Source: Euryarchaeota archaeon UBA439
GTDB taxonomy: Archaea > Thermoplasmatota > Poseidoniia > Poseidoniales > Thalassarchaeaceae
Direction of reading: 5' to 3'
Length of the DNA stretch: 48,785 bases
NCBI GenBank assembly: GCA_002497245.1
Contig: DANB01000033.1
Span: 1,302 to 50,086, forward strand
Part shown: positions 8,326 through 16,442 of the stretch, one piece after another
Numbering within the stretch: the first letter of the stretch is position 1
Layout of the letters: every line of letters begins with the position of its first letter
Position numbers and translations under genes: made by a program
Notes under the pieces: generated by a model
What the model saw: only the letters and a program-made list of their open reading frames with translations
What the model was told of the DNA's origin: nothing
Databases searched by the model: none

Positions 8326-9481
8326 TTTCTGCTACACGTGGTATCAAAATAATAAATTCTACTTCTAAGCTCCAATCATTACCAGTATCTGGGTCAATAC
8401 CATCTACTGGCAAATCAGGATCACATTGATCGGCCGTAATTGTCCATATCCACTCACCTATTCCCCATCTCTGGCCTGGTTCATTAAGTAAAGAATAAAC
8501 AATATTTTCGGCAGAATCTCCTTGAATGTTGTAATCTGATTCAGGAATATCATTCAACTCATCGTACGAAATGTATGTCGACGCGTTTTCCGTAATATTA
8601 TCGTGAGTTGTTGAAGATGAGGTTTCCCAGCCAGTCATTGGTAAATCAATATGTAAAGAAAAATTATCTTCGGGCCATAATAAAGGTATTAACTCTCTAT
8701 CCAATATTAATGAGGCATTAAACTCGATAATACGAGCATTGAAACCGGGTTCATGAGTTAAAGAAATAGATTCTCCTTGTTCTAGATAATCTGACCAAGA
8801 GTAGGTGATTTTGTCTTCTTCCCAATAAACATAATATGTTCTAGAAATTACCATTATAGTCCATTCTTCGGACGATATACCACCTTTATCATCTACTACG
8901 GTTAGTATTCCTGTTTGGTTACCTGCTTCTAAAAATTCTATTTCGGCTAAAGAAGTTGTTGCATCCGCATCGCCGGCAGGGTCTCCGTCACCATCACTAT
9001 CGAATGTCTTATCGAAATCCCAAATAAAATCTAAATCACCACCTTCTGGATCAAAAGAGTTGGAAGCATCGAAAAATGCTATCTCGCCTGTCTTAACAAA
9101 TCCGGGTTTTTCAATAATAATCGATGGCGGAGAATTAACGAAAATAGTCATAGAAATTGAATCTGATTCTCCCAAATCATTGGTGACTGTCAGTTCAACT
9201 TCATGGTTCCCAGGATTTTGAAAATAGTGACTTATAATTCCGGATTTAGTTAACCGTGTCTCGCCGTCACCAAAATTCCAGTTATAATCTACAATTATTG
9301 AAGGAGATGGAGAGGTTGAGCTGCGTCCATCAAAATTTATAACTTCACCAACATTAATTTCATTTACGTCCGAAGAAATTTCAGCATTTGGTGTTGTTGA
9401 AGAAAGGCCTGTACAGCCAGCCAGCGATACCAAGAAAATCATACAAGATACCGAGAAAGTTCCAATCTTAGTAGACGACAT
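8315..9481 (-). CDS. Secreted lipoprotein with two PKD-like domains
   Basis: The product begins with a signal peptide and lipobox LAGC (Cys23) followed by a Ser/Thr linker. Two PKD-type immunoglobulin-like domains follow. The first has FDGRSSTSPS, NWNFGDGE and HEVELTVTNDLGESDS. The second has FDASNSFDPEGGDLDFIWDF and an acidic insertion DSDGDGDPAGDADA that could bind calcium. The last 190 residues are beta-rich with no family I recognise. It is probably a surface adhesion or structural protein. I chose the ATG at 9481 over one at 9496, because the latter overlaps the divergent exonuclease gene. Confidence 0.8.
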   Translation of the reverse strand: MSSTKIGTFSVSCMIFLVSLAGCTGLSSTTPNAEISSDVNEINVGEVINFDGRSSTSPSPSIIVDYNWNFGDGETRLTKSGIISHYFQNPGNHEVELTVTNDLGESDSISMTIFVNSPPSIIIEKPGFVKTGEIAFFDASNSFDPEGGDLDFIWDFDKTFDSDGDGDPAGDADATTSLAEIEFLEAGNQTGILTVVDDKGGISSEEWTIMVISRTYYVYWEEDKITYSWSDYLEQGESISLTHEPGFNARIIEFNASLILDRELIPLLWPEDNFSLHIDLPMTGWETSSSTTHDNITENASTYISYDELNDIPESDYNIQGDSAENIVYSLLNEPGQRWGIGEWIWTITADQCDPDLPVDGIDPDTGNDWSLEVEFIILIPRVAEIAV

Positions 9482-9499
9482 TAGGCATCTGTGCATGAT

Positions 9500-10420
9500 A
9501 TGATGTTCATAGCGATGTTGGAAAAATACACTAAAGAAATATCAAAAATATATGATTTGAAAGATACGGACGGATTAGTTCATGGGGGAGATGTGTTTCG
9601 ATTAATCATGGCTGGGGAGATTTTTGATGGCTTCCGAGTTGTAGGATTTGATTTAGAAACTACAGGTTTCGATGTTAGAAAAGAAAGAATTGTCGAATAT
9701 GCACTGATTGGTAGTGATATTGATGGAAGTTCCATTAATGTACAATCACTAGTCTATCCTGCGAAAAGGATACCTCTTGAAGCATCTAATGTCCATGGTA
9801 TAACTGATCAAGATGTCAGAGATGCTGGTACTTTCTCTGAACACGTTGGTGTAATTTCAAAGATAATTAATGATTCAATAATTGTTGGACATAATATTAT
9901 TAAATTTGATTGGAAGATTCTTGAAATGGAGTGCGTCAGAGCAGGGGTTGAAGCTCCTAGACCAAGAGCGATTATTGATACACTGGTGATTGCTAGAAAA
10001 TTAAAAATTCCTGGAAGGCATAAATTAGGAATTTTATGTAATAAATATGGTATCGAGCTTGATAATGCCCATAGGGCAGATGCGGATGCGGGCGCTACTC
10101 TGATATTATTATGGAAAATAATGAAAGAATACCCTAGATTCTTTAGAGGGACAATAGACGATTTACAAGATTCTTTAGCTGGCATAGGAAGAGAAAATTC
10201 ACTGGGACCAGGTCTTGAAGATTTAGAGCCCATTCCTCATTCAAGAGGATTATTAAGAAAAAATAATTCTGAAATCATAGTTGCTTTTGGTAAATACAAA
10301 GGAAGAAGTTTGAATGAAATAAATAGAGATGATCCCAGATATTTGAATTGGTTATTTTCGCCTTCGAGTCCTATCGAAAAGATTGTTTGCGAGAAGTATA
10401 AGAATACTTTTCAAATCTAA
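9500..10420 (+). CDS. DEDDh 3'-5' exonuclease (DnaQ-like) with ExoX-type C-terminal domain
   Basis: The exonuclease domain shows all DEDDh signatures: VGFDLETTGFD (D51-x-E53), GHNIIKFDWKIL and HRADADAGAT. After a linker, the C-terminal segment AFGKYKGRSLNEINRDDPRYL with NWLF matches the small domain at the end of exodeoxyribonuclease X-like proteins. It should degrade DNA or RNA 3' ends with two metal ions and may act in repair. Starts at GTG 9491 and ATG 9515 are alternatives. The gene converges on a RecB-like nuclease with 2 bases between stops. Confidence 0.88.
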   Translation: MMFIAMLEKYTKEISKIYDLKDTDGLVHGGDVFRLIMAGEIFDGFRVVGFDLETTGFDVRKERIVEYALIGSDIDGSSINVQSLVYPAKRIPLEASNVHGITDQDVRDAGTFSEHVGVISKIINDSIIVGHNIIKFDWKILEMECVRAGVEAPRPRAIIDTLVIARKLKIPGRHKLGILCNKYGIELDNAHRADADAGATLILLWKIMKEYPRFFRGTIDDLQDSLAGIGRENSLGPGLEDLEPIPHSRGLLRKNNSEIIVAFGKYKGRSLNEINRDDPRYLNWLFSPSSPIEKIVCEKYKNTFQI

Positions 10421-10422
10421 AA

Positions 10423-11574
10423 TTATCTTATTGATTTCAATAAAGGAGACCATGGTAGGACCTCACTCCAGTCACCTAAATGGATGATTTTTCCTTGAGA
10501 TCTAACGCTACCAAGAAATACTGGGCCTTCATAATCAGAAGAAATTAGATTCTTCAACTGCTCCAATGCTCGACCTTTAATTAACGCTCCAAAATTTATC
10601 TCTGAACTTACTAGTTCTCCTTCTGAACCTACTGGTGACTGTCGTTCAAATCTTGCAGCGCCTGAAAATTCATCAAACTTGACTATTTTGACTACCTCAT
10701 CACGGAATGTATTCTTATCGGAAAGAATACCCATATCTCTAGATATCCACCAATCGGGACACCATGCCTTAAACTCACAAAAACCACAAGCATCTTCACT
10801 GGGTGTTGATTTAGGAGGAGTTGTAGTTAATTTCATATCATTCCAAGCAAGTATTGCATCATCCAAAACAAAATCTCCGTCTGTAGAATATATTTTCTGA
10901 TTAGATGAATACCAACCTTCAGCAGATACATGAGGGTGATCTGGTTTGGTTTCTTTCAACAAATCTCTATAAAATAATAATTGTCTAGTTACTTTCTCAT
11001 TGAGAATTGAGTTAGGAGGTTTGCCAGTTTTTAAATCTGCAACTATCCAACCTTGAGATATTCCATCTTCATCTAAATCGTCAATTAACAAATCTAGTCT
11101 ACCAATCAATTTTCCATCATTAGATATCAATGATTCTTCATTAGATAGGATAATTGATGTTATCTCTTTCCAATCTTTAATAGATATTTCAGAAAACTTC
11201 TTTCCAGCATATTTTGTTTTACTAAAAAGAAGATTGAGCGCCCCCACTAAACCTTCCCTTGCCTTTCCAATTGACTGAGATTTCCAACTTGGACGACGCG
11301 GCGTATTAAGGAAAATTTCTTTTTCAATTGACCACTGTTTATCTATGGTTTCTCTCATTAACTTGGATAGCCATCCGACTTGAGAATCGTCATGATGTTC
11401 AAAATCTAAATTACAGATTTCTTCCATGGAATTATGAATTACATTACCTAATGAAGCTGGCATGGATGCTTTGCGAGGCAACCTTTGTCGGGAAAGCCAG
11501 TATTTTCTCGGACATTCTTCAAATCGATTCCATGAAGAGGGAGATAATTGGTGTTGTTCGGATATTTCGGCCAC
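10423..11574 (-). CDS. PD-(D/E)XK nuclease with Fe-S cluster cysteines (RecB/Cas4-like)
   Basis: The nuclease core has His47 (GNVIHNSMEE), Asp161 (IGRLDLLIDD), the DXK pair Asp180/Lys182 (IVADLKTGK) and a QxxxY motif (Gln198, Tyr202). Cys21 in FEECPRKYW together with Cys263, Cys266 and Cys272 (DACGFCEFKAWC) forms the four-cysteine pattern of Cas4 and AddB, predicting a 4Fe-4S cluster. The last 100 residues are an extra beta-rich domain. The start codon is GTG. No cas genes or helicase partner are present, so a role in DNA end processing is an inference from family. Confidence 0.88.
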   Translation of the reverse strand: MAEISEQHQLSPSSWNRFEECPRKYWLSRQRLPRKASMPASLGNVIHNSMEEICNLDFEHHDDSQVGWLSKLMRETIDKQWSIEKEIFLNTPRRPSWKSQSIGKAREGLVGALNLLFSKTKYAGKKFSEISIKDWKEITSIILSNEESLISNDGKLIGRLDLLIDDLDEDGISQGWIVADLKTGKPPNSILNEKVTRQLLFYRDLLKETKPDHPHVSAEGWYSSNQKIYSTDGDFVLDDAILAWNDMKLTTTPPKSTPSEDACGFCEFKAWCPDWWISRDMGILSDKNTFRDEVVKIVKFDEFSGAARFERQSPVGSEGELVSSEINFGALIKGRALEQLKNLISSDYEGPVFLGSVRSQGKIIHLGDWSEVLPWSPLLKSIR

Positions 11575-11653
11575 TATTTCTACCCGCCTGACTGTCTGAT
11601 GTTACGCTCGTGACGTCATAAGGATTAACACCACCGGCTATTACTATCTAGCA

Positions 11654-12460
11654 ATGACGTCGCAACCGGAGATACAGTTTGATTCTGAAATTGATATTAC
11701 AGGAGCGTTAGTGGTCAATTGCTTTCCATCACTAGGATTTGTTAGTAGTATTGTTGCACATTATTTAGTCGATAAATTAAATTTAAAATTAGTAGGAGGG
11801 GTTCGTCATCCTTCTTTACCGGCAGTTTGTTTAGTTCAGGAAGGGATGCCTTTACCGCCTTTGAGATTTTATGCGGGTGAACCCATCTGTAATATGGAAG
11901 AATGCAATAAAGTAGTTCTAATAGCATCAGAAATTCAAGTTCCAGCAGATCTTTGCTTACCATTATCTGGTGCCTTAATTGATTGGATTAAACAATCCAA
12001 TGCCAGTGCTACAATAATGATTGATGCTTATTCACCGGGAGTTGAAAATAAACATACGGTTTTTGATGAAGATGATTCAGACGGTTCTCTTTTAGGGATA
12101 GGAGCAATAGAAGATTCCCATAAAATATTGAATGAATTAAAGGTCCCACTTCTGAAACAAGGAATCATAGGAGGTATGACTGGGGTAATGATGGGCGAAA
12201 GCAGAAGAAGATCCGTAAATACCGTTGCAATGCTAGCAGAAGCTTCGGGTGAATTCGGAAATGGGACGATTCCAGATTCGAGGGCTGCTGCAAGAATAAT
12301 AAATTGTCTCGATAAATTGCTTCCTGCAATATATTTAGATTCTGAGCCATTGTTAATAGAGGCCCAAAGAATCGAAGATCAAATTAGAGAAATGATGGCT
12401 TTACAACTAAACCCAAGTGCTGAGCAAGCGGCTAACGAAAGTTCAAACATGTATGGTTAA
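11654..12460 (+). CDS. PAC2-family protein (proteasome assembly chaperone homologue), copy 2, HbYX tail
   Basis: The 268-residue protein shares the PAC2 layout with the copy at 5452-6225: NCFPSLGFVSSIVAHYLV, RHPSLPAVCLVQEG, LRFYAGEP, VLIASEIQVP, and GIIGGMTGVMMGESRRRSVN followed by MLAEASGEFGNGTIPDSRAA. It ends in -NMYG, a hydrophobic-Tyr-X C-terminus like those by which proteasomal ATPases and chaperones dock into the alpha ring of the 20S proteasome. Stop codons of this gene and the convergent ligA are directly adjacent (12458-12463). A 79-base spacer separates it from the divergent nuclease gene. Confidence 0.87.
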   Translation: MTSQPEIQFDSEIDITGALVVNCFPSLGFVSSIVAHYLVDKLNLKLVGGVRHPSLPAVCLVQEGMPLPPLRFYAGEPICNMEECNKVVLIASEIQVPADLCLPLSGALIDWIKQSNASATIMIDAYSPGVENKHTVFDEDDSDGSLLGIGAIEDSHKILNELKVPLLKQGIIGGMTGVMMGESRRRSVNTVAMLAEASGEFGNGTIPDSRAAARIINCLDKLLPAIYLDSEPLLIEAQRIEDQIREMMALQLNPSAEQAANESSNMYG

Positions 12461-14590
12461 TTAAAAATCCATCAAAGATTTTTGAGTATTTTCTTCAGTA
12501 TTAATGATTGTATTATTTGTCTCTAACATCTCATTTAACTGGCTCTCTGTAATTACTTGGACTCCTAATCTAATGGCATTATCAAGCTTAGAACCTGCTG
12601 ATTCGCCGGCAACAAGATAGTTTAGATTTTTAGAAACAGATCCGACAACCTTTCCTCCATTTGATTTTATCAGGAGTGCTATTTCTTTACGAGAAAGTGT
12701 TAAACTTCCGGTTATGCAAAATGTATTTCCCGATAAAGAACCTTGTGAAAATGTATTTGATTCTGAATAAATATCTAGATGTGTTTGAAGTTTTTCGACT
12801 GTATCCATCCTTACGGCCAATCCCTCTAGAATTTGATTCGCAACCTTGATTCCAATTCCATCGATTTCAATGAGTTTTGTTATTGCTGAATCTTTGTCTT
12901 CAATATTTTCATTTCTTTGACTGACTAAATATAAGAGATTCTCTATTGATGTTACTTGATTTGCTACTGACGTTGCTAATTCGGGACCTATTCCTGGAAT
13001 TCCAAGAGCTGAGAGAAACATACTAAGAGACATTTTTCTGCTGGTTTCTAATTCTCTTATCACATTGGTTGCGGACTTAACACCCATTCTTTCCAGATTT
13101 GAAATATCACTAATTTTCAAATTATAAAGATCGGGTAAGGATTTCACTAATCCTTCAGAACACAATTGTTGAGCTAGTTTCTCACCAATACCGTCCAATT
13201 CTAATGATCTTGCCCAATAAAGTATAGTTCTCTCAAGACGTGATGGGCAATTCATATTTGTACAACGAATAAACGCGCCATCCTGAATTAAATTAGTATC
13301 ACATCTTGGGCACAAAGAAGGGATTATTATTTGAGAATAATCAGGTAATTCTTCATTGAACTGGGCCCCGTCTGAATGAGTTCTATCTTCAATATCGATC
13401 TTATTTGCTTTACCTATTACCTCGACTATCTTTGGTATTACATCCCCTCTTCTAACTATCTTGACTTTGTCCCCGATAGAAATTTGTAATCTCTCAACTT
13501 CACCGGGATTGTGTAAAGTAACGTTCTCAACTGTAACTCCAGAAACGTTAACCGGAGCAACTCTAGCAACTGGAGTGATTGTTCCTGTTCGGCCTACTTG
13601 CCAGTCAACATCCATGAGAACAGTGTTAGCTTCTTCGGGAGGGAACTTCCATGCTAGAGCCCAACGAGGATGATGGGCAGTCATTCCAAGATTATTTCTC
13701 TTTGAAATTAAATCTAGTTTAATTACCACTCCATCTATTTCCCATTCAATACTTCCTCTTTTTTCAGTCCAATATTCGGTAATAGAGGAAAGTTTCTCTG
13801 TAATCTTAGTAGAATCTTCGCCTTTAACTACTGTATTTCCAGCAATCTGTATTCCGATAGTTGAAAGCCAATCATTTGAATCTGAGTCAAAAATAAATAC
13901 TGGAGGAGAGGGGCTATCTGGATGGCTAGAATCTGGATCTGGAAATTTAACATCATAGGCTAGGAAGATTAAATCTTCAGGTTTTGCTTTACCAGAATTC
14001 TTTGTTTTTTGTCTAAGGCATCCAGCAGCAAGATTACGTGGATTTGGGGCAACCGATGAATACTTTTCATTGAATGTAGATAATGGCATAATTACTTCAC
14101 CCCTAATATGGCAATCTCCCTCCCAACTAATAGATTCAGGTACATTAGAAATTCTTCTAGCATTAGCAGTAACATCTTCTCCTCTCGTCCCATTACCTCT
14201 CGTTGCTGCTCTGACCAGCCTACCTCTTCTGTACTCTATGGAAAGAGCTGAACCATCAAGTTTAGGCTGACAAATAAACTGCCTACCATTTACTGTTGTT
14301 TCCGATACAAAATGGCTTATTTCCTTAATTGTAGTCGCTTTATCTAAACTACGCATTGGAAACAAATGAGTTACTTTCTCACTACCGGGAATGGCATCTG
14401 AACCGACCTTTTCAAGTTGGGGATTATGAGGGTCTAATCTTTTTAATTCGGACCAAAGAGAGTCAAAATCAGCATCTGAAATTTCAGGTGCTGCTTGATT
14501 ATAATATAAATCTGAGTGATAAGAAATTTGTTTAACAAGCCAAGATACAAGCGCCCGCTTATCATCACCTGATGGGCGCTCATCAACCAT
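12461..14590 (-). CDS. ligA: NAD+-dependent DNA ligase LigA with PIP-box-like tail
   Basis: This bacterial-type ligase seals nicks using NAD+. Domain Ia (SYHSDLYYNQAAPEISDADF) is followed by adenylation motif I, CQPKLDGSALS, with catalytic Lys110. Next come the OB-fold, a zinc finger (CPRCDTNLIQDGAFIRCTNMNC plus flanks, four Cys), helix-hairpin-helix repeats (ISNLERMGVKSATNV, LGIPGIGPELA, IEIDGIGIKVA) and a C-terminal BRCT domain (FCITGSLTLSRKEIALLIKS). The 709-residue length is close to the bacterial norm of about 670. The last residues, TQKSLMDF, fit a PCNA-interacting peptide. Most archaea rely on ATP-dependent ligase, so horizontal acquisition is likely. The gene is downstream of tRNA-Pro on the same strand. 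Confidence 0.96.
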   Translation of the reverse strand: MVDERPSGDDKRALVSWLVKQISYHSDLYYNQAAPEISDADFDSLWSELKRLDPHNPQLEKVGSDAIPGSEKVTHLFPMRSLDKATTIKEISHFVSETTVNGRQFICQPKLDGSALSIEYRRGRLVRAATRGNGTRGEDVTANARRISNVPESISWEGDCHIRGEVIMPLSTFNEKYSSVAPNPRNLAAGCLRQKTKNSGKAKPEDLIFLAYDVKFPDPDSSHPDSPSPPVFIFDSDSNDWLSTIGIQIAGNTVVKGEDSTKITEKLSSITEYWTEKRGSIEWEIDGVVIKLDLISKRNNLGMTAHHPRWALAWKFPPEEANTVLMDVDWQVGRTGTITPVARVAPVNVSGVTVENVTLHNPGEVERLQISIGDKVKIVRRGDVIPKIVEVIGKANKIDIEDRTHSDGAQFNEELPDYSQIIIPSLCPRCDTNLIQDGAFIRCTNMNCPSRLERTILYWARSLELDGIGEKLAQQLCSEGLVKSLPDLYNLKISDISNLERMGVKSATNVIRELETSRKMSLSMFLSALGIPGIGPELATSVANQVTSIENLLYLVSQRNENIEDKDSAITKLIEIDGIGIKVANQILEGLAVRMDTVEKLQTHLDIYSESNTFSQGSLSGNTFCITGSLTLSRKEIALLIKSNGGKVVGSVSKNLNYLVAGESAGSKLDNAIRLGVQVITESQLNEMLETNNTIINTEENTQKSLMDF

Positions 14591-14666
14591 GTCTCTTGAG
14601 AAAGGGGGTGCGACTTGAATCTGCGTATTGAGACATTAGAAATGTCTTGCATAAGCTAAGCAATAA

Positions 14667-14744
14667 TGGTGGGCCAGCCAGGATTTGAACCTGGGTCGCG
14701 CGACCCCCAGCCGCGAAGTATAGACCAAGCTAACCTACAGGCCC
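14667..14744 (-). tRNA. tRNA-Pro (anticodon GGG), CCA encoded
   Basis: The minus strand gives acceptor GGGCCTG with CTGGCCC, discriminator A and an encoded CCA, anticodon stem CGCGG with TCGCG around loop CTGGGGG (anticodon GGG), and T stem CCAGG with CCTGG around TTCAAAT. Position 6:67 is a T-T mismatch and the D stem is weak. It sits between rpoN and ligA on the same strand. Confidence 0.92.
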
Positions 14745-14795
14745 TATTATCCAAGGGGGATTCTTTGGGTTCAAAGCCCTAACCGAAGTGTGAAC

Positions 14796-15002
14796 TCAGT
14801 TTTCACGGGCTATACTGAACGGTGCAATCTCATCGATTAAATCAATATGAGCGACAAACATTCTACGGCAACAGTATCTCTCAATACCTAAATTATCCAA
14901 GACTATCTGGGTATCTTCTCCATTTACTACTGCTTCTTTGTATTCTTCGTATTTGTGAGCAATAACTTTGCCACAACTCCAACAACGGACTGGTATCAAC
15001 AT
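14796..15002 (-). CDS. rpoN: DNA-directed RNA polymerase subunit N (Rpb10)
   Basis: The 68-residue protein starts MLIPVRCWSCGKVI and contains the zinc-binding cysteines Cys7, Cys10, Cys44 and Cys45 (ERYCCRRMF), then HIDLIDEIAPF. This is the archaeal/eukaryotic RNA polymerase subunit that helps assemble the Rpo3-Rpo11 platform. It is the last gene of the eL18-uL13-uS9-rpoN operon, an order widespread in archaea. It begins 11 bases after the uS9 stop. Confidence 0.96.
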   Translation of the reverse strand: MLIPVRCWSCGKVIAHKYEEYKEAVVNGEDTQIVLDNLGIERYCCRRMFVAHIDLIDEIAPFSIAREN

Positions 15003-15013
15003 ATCTTTTCACC

Positions 15014-15451
15014 TCATCTGTATGATTTTTGCCATTTGGCACGGGCACCACGACCCATTTGATGTTTAGGTTCTTTACGTCTTGGATCGTTGACAAGAAG
15101 ACTTCGATCAAATCTCAAGTATTCTTCTCTTAATTCTTCATCTTCTCCAACTGCGCCACCATTCCATTTTACTAATCCGCGAGCTATTGCTGTTCTAATT
15201 GCGTCTACTTGGCCCATTTGGCCTCCGCCTTGAACATCTACAACGATGTCAACATCGTTTAAACGCCCCATTGCTTCAGCAATCTGGACCGGTTCCAATG
15301 CTTTACGACGTGCAAGAGTTGGTTCCATTATGTAGATTGGTTGACTATTAACTCGTACACGACCTTGCCCTTTACGAACGGTTGCACGTGCTATTGCAGT
15401 CTTTCTTTTACCACTGGTTTCAACTGAAATTTTACCTTTTTTCTTAGCCAT
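15014..15451 (-). CDS. rpsI: Small ribosomal subunit protein uS9
   Basis: The protein shows the uS9 signatures SGKRKTAIARATVRKGQGRV, VDIVVDVQGGGQMGQVDAIR, GLVKWNG, LVNDPRRKEPKHQMGRGARA and the basic C-terminal KWQKSYR that reaches the P-site tRNA. I prefer the ATG at 15451 (MAKKKGKIS) to an in-frame start at 15469, because the latter overlaps the uL13 stop and adds a non-conserved hexapeptide. The gap to uL13 is 2 bases, consistent with coupled translation. Confidence 0.96.
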   Translation of the reverse strand: MAKKKGKISVETSGKRKTAIARATVRKGQGRVRVNSQPIYIMEPTLARRKALEPVQIAEAMGRLNDVDIVVDVQGGGQMGQVDAIRTAIARGLVKWNGGAVGEDEELREEYLRFDRSLLVNDPRRKEPKHQMGRGARAKWQKSYR

Positions 15452-15453
15452 AT

Positions 15454-15939
15454 TCACTGACCTCCCCAACGTGTCGCGTCTACGCCTAGTGAAGAGGATA
15501 TTTCACCGAGTCGTACAAATTTTACTGGTAATGGACGGTCTAGGGCAGATGTGTCACCCCAGGTATGTCCTGATGGTAACTCTTCACCAGATAGATTGGC
15601 TGGACAACCAATCATTACTCTTAGATCTCTAACTGCATTACGACCGCTACTATTCTTTTGATAGGGCAACATACCTCTAACCGTTCGCTTCATAATTTGA
15701 TCAGGCATTCGCGGGAAAAATGGCCCTTTACGAGGATGATTTAATTTATACTTGAAATCATAATCTGCTAGAACACGGGTTCTAGGACCTGAGACTATTG
15801 CATTTTCAGCATTAAGCACGATTATTCTAACTGGATTGCCTGCCTTTCTAGCAGATAGTAATTGTTTTGCGACTACACTAGCCAGTCTTCCAAGTACCTT
15901 ATCTGTAGCATCGTACACTATAGTTCCTGATTCATCCAA
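15454..15939 (-). CDS. rplM: Large ribosomal subunit protein uL13
   Basis: The 161-residue product matches archaeal uL13: VYDATDKVLGRLASVVAKQLL, IIVLNAENAIVSGPRTRV, HPRKGPFFPRMPDQIMKRTV and RGMLPYQKNSSGRNAVRDLRV. It is a structural protein of the 50S subunit. It overlaps the end of the eL18 gene by 8 bases, showing tight operon packing. Confidence 0.96.
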   Translation of the reverse strand: MDESGTIVYDATDKVLGRLASVVAKQLLSARKAGNPVRIIVLNAENAIVSGPRTRVLADYDFKYKLNHPRKGPFFPRMPDQIMKRTVRGMLPYQKNSSGRNAVRDLRVMIGCPANLSGEELPSGHTWGDTSALDRPLPVKFVRLGEISSSLGVDATRWGGQ

Positions 15940-16297
15940 GGATTCTCACCCCCGATCCTTCTGGGTTTTCATTCATTAGTTCACGAATCGTAATTACACG
16001 TCCGCCTGCATCTTCAATTTTAGAGCGGGCTCCAGAACTGACACTATATGCTGCGACGTTAGGCTTACCAGCTACCTCTCCACTCCCTAGCAATTTGCCA
16101 GGAATTAGGACCATTCCGTCATTTGCTGCGTATCGCGAAAGACGGCTTAGGTTCGGTTCAGCCCAATTACTGCGACTGGTTTCCAGACGCAATGCAACGT
16201 CTCGCCATAGTGCAGAACCGGTTGACCTGCTCTGGGCCTTTAAATCGCTGATTAGGGCGATTAGGGCCGCGTTGGTCTTTCTATTGTTCTTACTCAT
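15932..16297 (-). CDS. rpl18e: Large ribosomal subunit protein eL18
   Basis: The product matches archaeal eL18: RKTNAALIALISDLKAQSR, ALWRDVALRLETSR, NLSRLSRYAANDGMVLIPGK and VAAYSVSSGARSKIEDAGG. It is the first gene of the operon. A GTG at 16333 is in frame, but GAGGGAG lies 5 bases before the ATG at 16297 and the family usually begins close to the RKTN segment, so 16297 is preferred. The promoter should lie in 16298-16442, where I see no clear TATA box. Confidence 0.93.
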   Translation of the reverse strand: MSKNNRKTNAALIALISDLKAQSRSTGSALWRDVALRLETSRSNWAEPNLSRLSRYAANDGMVLIPGKLLGSGEVAGKPNVAAYSVSSGARSKIEDAGGRVITIRELMNENPEGSGVRILG

Positions 16298-16442
16298 ATA
16301 ACTCCCTCGACGTTTCTTAGGTATCGCGGCCACCTGACGACCTGTTATGAATGCTACTACTCGTCAAGTGGGTAATTCGTTGCACTGCGGCCAATGTGGG
16401 TGTTTAAGCAAATGCAGTTAATTCAAACTAATGATTGGACAA

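Noticed and set aside
10423..11574. CRISPR-associated Cas4
   Set aside because: The four-cysteine nuclease core fits, but the protein is about twice the usual Cas4 length and no CRISPR array or cas gene is present.
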